From Paramecium pentaurelia (Eukaryota; Ciliophora; Oligohymenophorea; Peniculida; Parameciidae), in the NCBI GenBank assembly GCA_905183005.1, contig CAJJDO010000091.1:1-64000 (forward strand): 64,000 bases of DNA, given 5' to 3'. Shown in pieces: positions 50,401-62,801 of this stretch (positions are counted from its first letter, which is position 1; every line of letters begins with the position of its first letter). The notes under the pieces were generated by a model that made no database searches, was not told the origin of the DNA, and saw nothing but the letters and a program-made list of their open reading frames with translations. The position numbers and the translations under genes were made by a program.

Positions 50401-52182
50401 ATTAGAAAATCTCCGATTAAAAAAAATACTCAACTAATTCCTAAGAGGTTTCATGCATAAATATATTATTCAAAGGATGTTCTTTAATCCAATATTAGGG
50501 ATTTAAATTAATAGAATCAGGTTATATCCATTTATCTCCAATAATTTCATCCCATTCTTCCAAAGCTTAAACATACTACAAGAAATCAGGATATTTGCTC
50601 CATCTCTCAATACCTTATATCTAATCCAATCCATCATAAAATGCCTCTTAAATTTTACTAAGGAATTCTCTTTTTGATGGATACACTTCTAATTATGTTT
50701 CATAAAGGTTTTAAACTTCTCTTTTTACATAAAAATTCAAGATCTTCTATTTAATCTTCCTATCGTTCTATTTATTGTTATTATTTAGAATTCTAATTAT
50801 ATTATTGTTTCTTTACTACTTTCTCATTAATTTGTTTAAATAATATGAATTTTAAATAATATTACTTTCTCCTCTTTTAATCTAATACACTCTGATAAAT
50901 CAATATTTTTTTCTATTTTCAATGGCACATGATCATCATCTGATTATTTCTCTTAATTAATTTATGTACTTAATTTTTCAATAATAGTTTAAGTCCTGAT
51001 AAAAAATTTTCTTTCATTTTCCTTGATTAAATTTAGATTTTCTCTATTCTATTATAATAAACTAAGTTCTTTCAAATTCTAGTATTAGTTTTTTTATCAT
51101 TCAATACCTCTTCTATTTTATCTATATCTACAATTCTAAGTGCTTCTATAATAGATTTCTATGTGAAACTATTAATTTTTAATAGATTGGATTTAAATTA
51201 AACAACTTTTCACAAAGTTAAGCTTAAACTATAGAAGTTCTATGTAAATATAATATTTTTTGCCATTTCTTTAAAGTCTTCCATTTACAAAACTTCTTAA
51301 AAAAACTTAATGATTTAATTGCATTAAATTAATCTCTTACTTCTAATCAGGTATTTAATGAAACAAATTCAATTGTAAAAATTATTTTCTTGGCTGAAAA
51401 TGTATAAAAATTATTAAGCTGATGCTTTTGAATATATGGATAATTAACTATCATCATATTATATGCATCATTTGAATGTTTCTTACTTTTTATCAAATAC
51501 ATAAATTCTTATTAACTTAATTTATGCTCTTTAATCATTTGAATAAATGCATCAACATCTTTCATTCCAAAATTGCCATCCTCTTCACCTGATTCCTCTT
51601 AGCTTTCTGAAACCTAAGATATAGATGTTTTATTCAAAATCTCTTTCCTCAATTATTATGCTCTAATTGTTTTCCTTGGAACTGTTCTATTTTCTATTAT
51701 CTCTTGTCACAGTCATGCAAGTATTATCCAAAATGTTTCTTGGCAAACTTCTTTTGGTGGACTTGGAGGATTCATTCTTACAATCATTCGATCCATCAAT
51801 TCATGCACCTTACAAGACATTAATAATTGTCTCTCATCTAAGAATATATTATTTGGTTAAATCAAAGTTTTATTTTGTTTTGGAAATGAGTCATTGTCTA
51901 AATTGAATCTAATCAATATTCCATTATTTCTGTTCTAAGATTTCTCTCAAGTTTGATTTAAACATGCTATTCCTGACATTTGATGAGAGAAACTACGTTC
52001 CGCACGTATAGAAGGCAATTTATCAGGTACCTTCTCAATCTTAATCATTGTCAGATTCATCTATACTCTGTTTGCTATCTTAGCAGTAAGTGGTCTCTTA
52101 TTAGTATTGCTATAAGGTGGTTTCCCTCTATCAAAGAGACGACTGGCGAGCTTTATTTTAGAACTCTCTGGTTACATCCATA
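47443..52182 (-). pseudogene. Dynein heavy-chain relic with large internal deletions
   Basis: The ATG at 52180-52182 plus a 25-nt intron gives MDLASRLFDRGKPPYSNTNK, a tail-type start. Going leftward: tail fragments (MNPPSPPKEVCQETFW, NLNPQYWIKEHPLNNIFMHE), an AAA2-end block (MLFKVQDLLVVSPAKISRFG), an AAA3-like P-loop (GQTGVGKSML), YFIDDINMAAFEKYGAQPY, GGPPGGERNQ and IPIKFLYTFNSRDI, then directly the C-terminal domain (DGVYVYGLNLEGARLDYQHE, EYLTLRGATIISQLND) to TGA 47443-47445. The whole covers 4.7 kb, whereas a dynein heavy chain needs about 13 kb; AAA1, AAA4-6 and the stalk are not seen. In-frame TGAs near 51945 and 51700 add to the damage. Dynein drives ciliary and minus-end transport; this copy cannot. 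Confidence 0.8.
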
Positions 52183-53148
52183 ATTAATTTAAAATATGTA
52201 TTATATTAAATACTAAGTACTAATACTATCTGATGATCAACCAAAAATAATATTTATCTTACCCCCTTAATCAATAATGATAATTCCAAATTCAATTAAT
52301 TAACACAATCAATATCAAATTAATAAAATTTAAAGTAGATCAATAATCTATCATTTAAAACTATTGAATCAACCACAAAAATTTATTCTTATGTTATTTA
52401 CTATCCACTATAATGTACAATCTACTCACTCATACATAGAATAATCAAAATCATTCCTTATACTAATCCATTATCTTCCAAAATTAATCCATCTTTTAAT
52501 TCTCACAAATCCTTAAGTCATTTTCTACTAAAATTCCAAATTAAAAATATCTAATCCTTATTTAATCGTCTACAAAAAATTAATTGAAAGAACTTACATA
52601 AAAAGTTTCAAGAATCTTCATCTTTAATTATTTATTATCTTAAACATACATTGAATTAAAAATTAAGGCATCTCATCTTATAATGGTTCCCTTTTTTGCA
52701 TTAGAATCTGATATTTTAATTATTAAATTATTTTATCTTTTTTTACCACAAGTTTGCGTTTATAATCATAAGTTAAAAATTTTTAATCTATTAGTAGACA
52801 GAAAACATTTTTTTATAAGTATATAACTTTAAAAATAACTTCTATGCATTTTTCATTAAATATCTCAATCAATTAAAAATGAGTATATTTTCATTCATTT
52901 ATATATTAATCCATAGAAATTTAATTTTATACTAATTAAACTATCTTGGATTATATTTAAAATATGTATATACTTATTATAATCCATAATTAGAATGTAT
53001 TATTTATAAATATATTATAAATTATCAATTCATTAATTATTTTAATCAAAATAATTGTTAGCATGATCGCCTCCCTTTAAAATACATAATGGTAAGAATA
53101 CTTTTTGAGTTGTCTTTATAATACAAAATATAATTAACAAAATTAATT
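52183..53148. other. AT-rich intergenic region
   Basis: About 1 kb with no supportable gene; polypyrimidine and A/T runs. Confidence 0.5.
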
Positions 53149-53643
53149 TCATATTTGGGATAATGGTTCAACTAATAATTTTTATTAATCTAGAGGTTGA
53201 GTTAATGGAGTGTGTTCTTCAAAATGTTTCAATTTTAAGTGCTATTTTAAGGCTGCTTTTGAGGAATAAGTGTGAGTGCAAATTGAACATTTAAATGGTT
53301 TTGTAATTGAATTTTTTCTTGAGATTCGTTTATTTATTACCTAATAAAATTAAATTACTACAAATATATAAATATAATAGTGAAGAAAGAATAATATATT
53401 AACATGTAAGTTCTATTATTACCTCATCATCAGAAATCTTTTTTTTAAGTTTTACAATACTTTTTTGTGTATTTTCAACTTAATATCTCAAGAACTACTG
53501 GAGTAGATGTGATTTTCTAACTTCAAGTTTATAATTGATTTTTTAATCATATTCTTGTTCTTAAACTAATTAGAATAAATATTTTTACTTTCATTATCTC
53601 CAATTGTTCTTGGAGTTGAGTGATCAATTGATTCTATGAACAT
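53149..53643 (-). CDS. Small C2H2 zinc-finger protein
   Basis: 129 residues if a 23-nt intron and an 82-nt intron-like insert (53341-53422) are removed. The ATG at 53641-53643 begins MFIESIDHSTPRTIGDNEIQ. A basic helical middle (YKLEVRKSHLLQQFLRYQ, SIVKLKKKISDDE) precedes one classical zinc finger near the end: FKCSICTHTYSSKAALKQHL and KLKH (C-x2-C-x12-H-x4-H, with Phe/Tyr and Leu in the usual places). Probably a DNA- or RNA-binding protein; one finger alone gives weak specificity. The 82-nt insert is far longer than the other introns here and is flanked by a 9-nt direct repeat. Confidence 0.75.
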
Positions 53644-54113
53644 TGATTTTTAATAAATTTAAACAATAATTTATTTATGCTTTTTATTTATTAAAGATCA
53701 TTTAATTAATTTGAATGTGTTATTTATAAATTTATAAAAAATTGCAATTATTTGATAAATCATTTTTATGATGCTCTTTCAAGTATGTATTTGCATATAA
53801 TTAAAGTATAAATAAGTTTCTAAAATATTTATATCATATATTAAATTAAAAAACTAGATTTTCCTGTTTTTTTAAAGAGATGATATAGCCAGTGTTAAAA
53901 CTGAATTTATAGCTTAAATAAATTTAGATATGGCTACCCAAAAGTAAGATCTTCATTGAAAAATGTTTTATGTTTATTAAAGACAATCAAAATTATTATG
54001 AAAACTAAATGAGTTTTCTTAACTTATTATGTTTAGGTAATAAATTCAATTATTTTCACCATTTATCTATCTAATATAAAATCAAGATTTTTAATATATT
54101 GTTTTACCTAAAA
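53644..54113. other. AT-rich spacer
   Basis: A short frame MATQKQDLH at about 53932 has no support. Nothing else seen. Confidence 0.4.
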
Positions 54114-55110
54114 ATGATAATTTTATTTCAGGTCTAACTAGATAATCTATTATAAATATAGTATTTTAATTAAAATTGGTACTTATTTTTAAAGAGAGAT
54201 CATATTTTCCAATAAAGTTATCTAAATGAAGTTAAATATTTGATTGAATCAATTTTAGATAATAATTATGATAAGTGTTAAGTTTAAAAACTATTTCAAA
54301 CTCTTATTTTTAGTTAAGAATTTCCTTAAAATTGATATATAATTTTTAATAGTAGATAATCTAGATTATTATTATTGAAACTACCAATTATTTTTACATT
54401 GTTATAAACACATTAATTTTATATATTTTAAATAAAAGTGAATTAGAAATTTGAATCGTTTCTCAGGATAACACATGAGAATTAGTATCATGCTAATATT
54501 ATGTTAAACATATACCCAAGAATAAAGAATTGACTTGGTACTTAACTCCATATATTTCATTGAATACTACATCTAAATAGGATAAATAGATCCTATAAAT
54601 TAATCTGAAAATGGAATAAAGTAGATCATACATTTAAAAAAACAAAAATGGATTGGGTTAGAATTAGCATTAGTATTGGAATCTATCATATATTGAAGTT
54701 GAATTTTAGATAAAAATATTATATTTTAAACATTCTTAGATGAAGTTGCTTATTGATTTAATTAAAAGACATTAGAATTTGACTTAATTTAAAGATTATG
54801 TATATATAAAACAAGCATATAATCATTTTTATGATAAACTTTTATAATTTTATCATTAATTGCCATATTATCTTAATAATTATATCTGGTTTCTAAATTC
54901 ATATCATTATTTATCAATAAATATTTCATCTTCTATAAATACTATTAAGTATAATAGTATAATATTTTGTTATTTGTTCATCATTTTGCAAATAAAAAAT
55001 AATAATATATTGAAGTATTTATTTGTAATATTTTATAAAGAAAGAGAGCTTCTGTATGGTTAGTATATGATTATATAATGTTTATAGTATATTGATTAGT
55101 ATAATAAATA
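54114..55110 (+). pseudogene. Unrecognised gene or relic, about 300 codons
   Basis: Plus-strand frames are strongly protein-like: YLNEVKYLIESILDNNYDKC, FESFLRITHENQYHANIMLN, IYPRIKN, then in a shifted frame ELTWYLTPYISLNTTSKQDK, HSQMKLLIDLIKRHQNLTQF and KDYVYIKQAYNHFYDKLLQF. The last 80 codons become hydrophobic and low-complexity. TGAs at about 54330 and 54525 and the frame change near 54525 were not all removed by introns I could find, so it may be a pseudogene or have introns I missed. Family not recognised. It ends just before the CDGSH gene. Confidence 0.4.
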
Positions 55111-55146
55111 TTAAATATTGATATTGTATTAATTAATTTATTTTGG

Positions 55147-55789
55147 ATGTCTTAAATCTTGAAGAAGGCAGCTAAATACAGAACTGTATCTACGATACTT
55201 CAACATGGGGAAGCTCATTTACGTGATCCATATACACTACCTCCTGAGATCATTACTCCACCTCCACGTAATTATTGTCAACATTAATAAATTTAGCCAG
55301 AAAAGAAAGAAAGCCAGATGATATTACTGATTTCCCAGAGTAAAAATTTGTACTTCTACCTGAATCCATCCCATATCCTGAAGGAAAGTACCGTCCTGCA
55401 TCAGTACCTTATGTTTCTGGTTTCTATCCTTATAATTGTTATCTATAGAAGGGAAAGGTATTTTGAATTAGCTAAATTAAGATTTACCAATGGTGTTCAT
55501 GTGGTATTTCATAATCAAATCCTTGGTGTGATGGAATGTGTAATGCATCAGCAACAAGAAATAGACCAATTAAATTCAATGTCGATACTTCTGGATATTA
55601 TAAATTATGTAATTGCAAATAGAGTGCAAATGCTCCCTTCTGTAACGGAACACATAGGTAAAGAGTAGTTAAATTTCAAGATAAGTGATTCGTCAATATC
55701 ATGCTGGTTTTAGAGGATTCTATGAACTTTGGGGATGGGCTGCCTTTATGGGAACAACAGGATTCATCATTTGGAATTTCCATAATTGA
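55147..55789 (+). CDS. Membrane-anchored double-CDGSH iron-sulphur protein
   Basis: 188 residues after three introns (29, 24, 23 nt). The ATG at 55147 begins MSQILKKAAKYRTVSTILQH. Two CDGSH-type [2Fe-2S] motifs follow: QWCSCGISQSNPWCDGMC (residues about 100-117) and LCNCKQSANAPFCNGTH (about 138-154). A C-terminal hydrophobic helix (ELWGWAAFMGTTGFIIWNFH) should anchor it in a membrane with a very short tail. CDGSH proteins (mitoNEET/CISD family) carry labile Fe-S clusters at mitochondrial or ER membranes; two motifs resemble the CISD3 type, but the tail anchor differs. The second motif is canonical apart from Asn for Asp. The first has Cys where the cluster-binding His normally sits. Intact. 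Confidence 0.9.
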
Positions 55790-56235
55790 AAGCTAAATAT
55801 CATTAGAACAACAATATTATCAAAAATAAAATTTCACTAACTTTGTTACCTTTAAATCACTCTTTCTTCAAACTTTTTCACTTAATATTTATATAAAAAT
55901 TGCATAGATTGCTTAACAACTTATTTAGTAAAATATTAAATAAATATTTTCATATATAAATCTTTAAACTCAAGTCTTATTGAGCTTTTAGAAATATCTT
56001 ATTCCATAAAAATCCCTCTCTCTAAATGCAAATATTTCATTTTATTTATTCCTCTTTTTATTGCAAAATCAAGTATCTTATTTTGGAAATCCCTTTGAAT
56101 GAAAAATAAGAAAAAAGAATTAAAAAAATCAATCTCTTATCATATTCATAAAATAACTATTACCTTATATTCTTGAATAAAGCCTATATTAAATAATAGT
56201 AATTAATCAATTATAATATATTAATATAATAAAAA
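55790..56235. other. AT-rich spacer between convergent genes
   Basis: Holds the two 3' ends; nothing else seen. Confidence 0.5.
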
Positions 56236-59200
56236 TCATTTTATGAATATAAGATTCATTAATTTATCAATTGTTTTTGCTATCTTATGTAATGCTAATT
56301 TAGGTTGGTTGTCAACTAAAAGTTTGAAATGCATAATATGATCATTTAAGTAACTAAAAGAAAATACATCATTAATTTAATGACAAGTTTTCCAATTTAT
56401 ACAAATTACTTATACTTCATTGTATAATAAAGAAATTATGAAAATATATGGTTTTTTAAATGTCTTTATTTATAATCTAATTGGTTTTTATATTTTATTA
56501 GATAATTTTTATGTTTTTAATTAGTTTAAATTGGGAATTGTATGATATTGACTTAAATTTAAGAAGTTTTAAGTCTTAATTTTATGTATCATATAATAAC
56601 ATATACTAATAATATCTGAATGATTAAGCTTAGAATTCATATAATTAGTTTAATATTTGTAAAAGCCATCTGCTATATATAAATTAAGTAATTCTCTTAA
56701 ATTAATTTATTCTTTGACTTCTGTAAATTTATTATATGAGAAATATTTCAACTCAATATTGAAATTAGATGTATTAGCATAATTGATGGCATCAAAAGGA
56801 AAGAATATACAAGTACGTTTTAAAAATTTTATCTATTCCTCATTCAATTTAGCTTCACTAATTATACTAGGGAATTTGTTATTATGTAAATTTAATTAAT
56901 TTATTTTCCCTTTAAGAAGAGCAATACCTTTTAATTGATCAGTCTTTTATGAATATTTCATATAAAATTCAATATGTGATTCACCAACTCTTTCAATTCT
57001 AATATAACGTTAAAATAGGAGTTCTTATAGATTAATTTCTTTTTGATCAAATAGAAGAGACAAAAAACAATTTTATTATTTAGGATGTTATTCTAATGAA
57101 AAATTATTATTGATAATATTGACCCAAATTAATTTCTCTTTAACAATATATTATTCTTTATTTCCATTATCTAGATGATATTCAGTAAAATCAGTAACCA
57201 ATTTAGTAAGACAAAAGAAATCATTTAAATAATAAGGAATAGCTGAAGATTAGGCCATTTGATTTTAAGCATAGATACTAGAAACAGCTGGTGAATGAAA
57301 TTATGATATTTTATGTTAACTCCATCTATGATTTGATTTTTACATATTAACACTTTATCTAGGTGTGATATCTGTAAATGAATCTAAATCTTTAAAACTC
57401 ATGATTGCTTATTTCTTATATATTATGATACTATCCATTAAATCTTTGCTGTCATTTTCTTTAAAATCTTCTGATTTCAATAGACCTAACATTTATCTAG
57501 TTGTTTTTGGAACATAAACTTTAACTATCCAAATGTCCAATAATAAATGTCTGTAAATTTAGATTATAACATAATCTATTATTTATTATTAATCATTTAA
57601 TAGTTAAGAAATCTTATTATTTGATATTTTAATCAATTATCCAGTTGATATTGAATGTATCAAATAAGACTTTTTGATGTGAGTAACAATTAATCTACTA
57701 TTTTTAATATAATGTTCTAAGAAGCCTTTGCAAAGATCAGATTTTTTGAATGTTGTATTTTCAGGGAAATTGCCTATTCTTCTAATTTATTGAACAGTAA
57801 TTTTAGTAGAATGATCTTCATATGAATTATGTGTAAATTAACTTTCATTTTATTTTAGATCATCTTGATTAATAGCAAAAAATGGAACATAACTTAATGT
57901 AAATGTTCCTAAATGACAATTCTAAAATATATTCATAGCAGTTTAAACAATATTTGCATCAGTCATATTTTATGGTATATCTATCTTTAACATTTCTGTG
58001 ATATCATATTTATTAAATATCATTTTCATCATTCCAGTTTTTAACATAATATTTTAAAAATCTATTCTCATTAAAAAATAATCATTCTCATTTAGAATAT
58101 CTGGTTTTTAACATCTAAAGAACACTTTAATTGTTATTTAATATTTTCCATAATTTTTAATTTTCTAAACTATCACAAATTATTTCAAAGTAAAATATTT
58201 TAATAATACCATATAATTGTTTAAAATATAATAATGTAATACATTATAAGAAGGTATTTCTGCTAATTAGCTTTTTGATTTTTTATATTTCAATAATTCA
58301 AATCCATCAGATAATTATGAACTAATGAAAGATTATTTTAAAGCTCTTTGGCTTATTTTCTTATAAAGCATTTAAACAATCCAACAAGTAGGTCCATTTT
58401 AAATAAGTTAAATTATATTAGATAATATATTGTCTTCTTCATCAATAGGTGTGATTTGTAATCTTTACAATTTTTAATTATAATGGTAAATTAATATTAT
58501 TTATTTATCAATCAAGGATATTTGAATAGCAAGATGTTTTAATTATATTCTATATTTTTTAATTTTATTTAGCTATAAGTTTTATTTACTAAAAAATTAA
58601 GACTCCAATTTTTCTAAATCATCATTATGTACATCAGTAAATGGATTTTCTTAATAAATTACAATGGGACCTACTTTTTTTGTATCAATTTCTTATTTTA
58701 CTTCAGCATTATTATTTACTTAATATCGTTTTACTAAGTCAATTAAAGTAGTTTAATGAAAATGTTGTTATTCATTATTTGAAATATCTTCACCAAATAT
58801 TTAAGCAAAATGTTTATCAAACATATGTTCTCTATTGTGAATAGTTTATGATTTAGATTAATAATCTAATTTTTTTTAGGTATCATCATAAATGTATCTT
58901 TCAATTTCTGTTATAGCAAAAGGTTTTACTTTAGTTTATAAATCAATGAGAAAACCTAATTTCATTCCACAAGCTTCCATTTTTTAAGCATCATGTAAGG
59001 AAAATATATTCATTTTAACTTAAAGTTACTTTTATTCATTAATCATCAATTTTTAATCTATAAATTCATAAAACATATTCAAACATTTCCTTTAAGAGAA
59101 AAATATTTAATTTATAATCTATTTTAAATTATTATGATATCTTTTTTCTAAGATCTTTTCTATTGCATCAAATTATAATCTTAATGGTTTAATCTTTAAT

Positions 59201-61935
59201 GGACTATTAATTGCCTCAAATAATACATCCACTTAATATTTTGTATGGTAATCATTTTTTTTATAGTACAATATACTAATTCATTATTATTTATTATTAC
59301 TTTTCTTTCTACAATATAATACTGACTCTTATAATAAAAAATATATTTTCTTCATCATTTGTTATACTTAAATTTCTTAGGTTTACTAATTATTTGTGTA
59401 TCATATATTATTAATCCTTTTATTTATTTATCTTAAAATTTAATATTCTATTCAAAAGAATAATATTATTTTTTATACATTCTAATATATTAAATAATAT
59501 AATACCTCCATAACTTCGAATTAATAAATGGAATTTATCTTTCTCATCACAAAGAGTTGATTATATTATCATTCTTCTATAAAGATTTACTACATTAATT
59601 AATTCTCTATAAGCATTCAAAGTCTTGTCTTTCTCTACTGTATATAATTTCAATCTAATCCCTGTAATATTGATTTATTCATATAAATAAGTTGTATACA
59701 TCCATCTAAATAAATCTTTTAAGATTCCCATTTATTCTATTTCATTTTTAGCAAGTTCAAATTGATAATTAGGAAACTTAATAAAATTGTAATTATCACT
59801 TTTTCTATTACTCATTATTGAATTATAGTGCAAATACTATAAACATTAAGATGTTTATAATTAATATTCATTTACAAAAACATCAATAATCTAAGCCCAA
59901 TTCTTAGTATTATCAATTTATAAATTTTATAATTTTGCCCTATATACAATCTTATTATTTGTTGTATCCTAAAATCCAATAAGAATATTATCAGATGATG
60001 TTACTTATAATCCACATTACCATAAAATTGTTCTACTATGATAGCACAATGAAAATTGAAATTTTGGAATATAAGCATTAGATTATTCCATAAAAAAGGT
60101 TGTTGCAGTCCTTAATGTTAATACATTCCTTCTTTAAGGTCGTTTAGCATTAATTTGAGGATTTTGTTATTGGAATAATAATGCCTATTATTATACTTAC
60201 TAAGGTAGTGTAATTGTTATCTATGATTTAGTAGGTACACTTTCTAGACTAGATTTTTAAATGGCCTAACTAATTTGAGATGCTGCATCAGGTGAACTTA
60301 CTACCATTCCACTTCTTCTTCTTTCTGAATTTAATGGATCTGGTTCTTTTTAGGATGGTATTTATTATATTACAGTTATAGAGAGTTATTATGGTTATTA
60401 TTATTAACATTCTTTTTATTCTTTTTTTATTGATATTGTTTTTTATCTTCTTATAGATTTACCTAAATCAGCATTTTTTGGAGTTGAAGATGCACTAAGT
60501 TAGGCTATATCTAAAATTTATTGGAATCTAGAACTAATCAAATTCTTTAATTTATAGGGATTACTTAGAATATTAAGTTTATCAATTTTTCCTTAAGATG
60601 ATTAAGAATGAGTAATACTGTGATCTTTACCTGAAATCTTGTGATCTGATTCAGTGGCTGGTTTAACAGGAGAAGGTAATTCTAGTATTGAATCTTGATG
60701 ATCTTACTCAAAATCTTAAAATGTAAGTAAAGGCAATTCTTCTTAAGCAGAAACCTAGGTTTTGAATCTTTCTATGATAATAAATAAAATATACAAGTGC
60801 ATGTAGATAAAGTTACTGGTTTTTATAGTTTAAAACATCCTTTTCTAACAATTTTATTAATGTGATAATTTTCAACTTGTATTTAGAAAATTGGATCTTC
60901 TTCAATATTTTAATATTGTGAATTAAGAAGTTTAGAGGCAGAAGCCTTGATTATTCTTTTACTAGTAATTGATGTTTAAGTTTGTTCTGTTTTAACAATC
61001 TTACCTAAATCTAAATATCTATTAATAGTTTTAGAGGATTCCTTATGAAATTCTTCAGGCATCAAATTATTAATTTATAAGATTGGTTTTTTGACTTATT
61101 TTTTAGGTTTTGTATCTTCATTTAATTTTGAAATTGAGTTAATGGATAGTTTTGATTTCTATAACATTTGTAATGTTTTTATGATATCACTTTAGAAATT
61201 GTAATCATTAAAATAGAATTGAGATTATTATAACAATTAAACTAAAATGAGAGCATTAGTATCATTGTTACTAACTTTTATAATTTTATTCCAATAGGTG
61301 GAGAACAATTAAACATCCATTTTGAATATCAAATGATGATAATTAGCTCCATTATTAAGTGATTTTTCAATTAATTTAGCTATTTATTCAAAGACTCTTT
61401 CCACATTACCAATTTGTTTGCTTATTTTCACATAGCCAATGTAACCGATAATAATTCGAATTAGAAAATGCAATTAATTGGTCTTCCAAATTAACATGTT
61501 GATTAATCTACGAAATTCCATTTTGAGATCCTAATGATCTTTAAGTAATTTCTATTTTAATAATATATATTGATTTAACATGGAACAAGTTTGAAATTCG
61601 ATTAATCCTTCATAGAAAATATGGTATTTAATTATAAAGTCTTCATATGCTTATTAAATATATTTATGAATAGGTTAGCCATAAGTCATTTGAGATGCTA
61701 CAAAATAGGCTAATAATTTTTGTTTTAATTTATCCCAATCTTTACAGCCATCTATTTTTTTGATTTTTTAAATCTCACTAGCACTATCACAATTCACCAA
61801 CTACAAAAGTTATCATGTGGGCAATACTTAATCAATAAGTGTTTAATTTATCAACTTGATTCCTAAATACTCTTAAACTACGCTGTTATTAATTTGAAAT
61901 AGAGATTATAGTTTTTAAATGTCTTTAATGGACAT
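56236..61935 (-). CDS. Large hypothetical protein, about 1,800 aa
   Basis: A leftward gene from ATG 61933-61935 (MSIKDIQKLQSLFQINNSVV) to TGA 56236-56238, with many short introns (for example 27 nt near 61806-61832). The N-terminal 250 residues are helical (QKLLAYFVASQMTYGQPIHK, VERVFEQIAKLIEKSLNN). Residues about 300-550 are Ser/Gln/Lys-rich and basic (SERRRSGMVVSSPDAASQIS). The remaining two thirds look globular (ACGMKLGFLIDLQTKVKPFA, NREHMFDKHFAQIFGEDISN, HLGTFTLSYVPFFAINQDDL, LCKGFLEHYIKNSRLIVTHI). No ATPase, kinase or membrane motif was recognised. I sampled the frame rather than reading every codon; sampled segments were open once introns were removed. It diverges from the alveolin-like gene with only 36 bp between start codons. 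Confidence 0.7.
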
Positions 61936-61971
61936 CGAATTAAGTTTCAATAAAATTTTATTTTGTTTTAA

Positions 61972-62424
61972 ATGAGTTACCTCTATTCACCATACAGATC
62001 CTATGCTAGACCATATTAGTATTCACCCACCCGTTCATACGTATCCCCATATTATACATCTACTCCACCAAGAGGTAAACTTGTTGGTTAAACAAATAAG
62101 GAAATTCTTGGGTAGAAAGAATTCCTGTTGAATAGAGATATACAGAGTATGTACCAGAACAAAGAATTGAATATAAACCAGTAGAGAGAAGATATACAGA
62201 CTATGTAGAAAGTAAGAAATCATTGAAATAATTAAGTCGAACATTACAGAGATTATGTACCAGTTCCAAGACTAGAAAGAAGAGTCGAATATGTGCCTAT
62301 TGAAAGATATGATGAAGCAGTTGACTATGTTCCAGTTGAGAGATCCAGTGTTGTTCGCTAACCATTAGCAAATTCATTAGCCTATAGTAGATATTCCAGA
62401 TATCCATCCAGATATTATTATTGA
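61972..62424 (+). CDS. Alveolin-like (epiplasmic) cortical protein, 133 aa
   Basis: 133 residues after two introns (26, 25 nt). The ATG at 61972 begins MSYLYSPYRSYARPYQYSPT, a Tyr/Pro/Ser/Arg-rich head. The core repeats charged V-P-V-E type units: VERIPVEQRYTEYVPEQRIE, YKPVERRYTDYVEIEHYRDY, VPVPRLERRVEYVPIERYDE, AVDYVPVERSS. The tail is again aromatic (YSRYSRYPSRYYY). Alternating Val/Pro/Glu/Arg/Tyr repeats are the signature of alveolins and articulin/epiplasmin proteins that form the filament layer under the ciliate cortex. It is short compared with most alveolins. Predicted peripheral cytoskeleton component. Reading intact. Confidence 0.85.
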
Positions 62425-62801
62425 TTATTATAATCATTATTAATTACACATTCATTGTGAAGAAGAGTAAAGAAGACTTAGATTGTTTCTGTTCAATTTT
62501 TATTAGTTTTTAATGGAAAATTAATTATACATTCAATAGAACTTATCTAAATTTTGCTAATCTTCTACTATATACAATATATTTATTGTATAGAGAAGAA
62601 TTATAATGGTTCTTTTATTGTAATTAATAAATTTCAAATGACTAAACATATTAAATAATATATATATATATATATATATATTATACTTATCTATTAATTA
62701 TATGTTTTTCTTATTCTTTTTTCAATCTATATGAATGATGAGATTAAATATAATTAAAATTTACATAAAAACTAAAAGATGACCTTTAATTTAATTATTA
62801 A
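62425..62801. other. Spacer with TA microsatellite
   Basis: AT-rich; no gene. Contains the TA tract at 62659-62681 and probably the promoter of the following gene. Confidence 0.5.
62659..62681. repeat. (TA)n microsatellite
   Basis: About 11 uninterrupted TA dinucleotides between the alveolin-like gene and the cyclic-nucleotide-binding gene. Probably a simple slippage tract. Confidence 0.9.

Noticed and set aside
51667..52183. Two plus-strand ORFs of about 70-80 codons.
   Set aside because: Both are antisense to the dynein tail exons.
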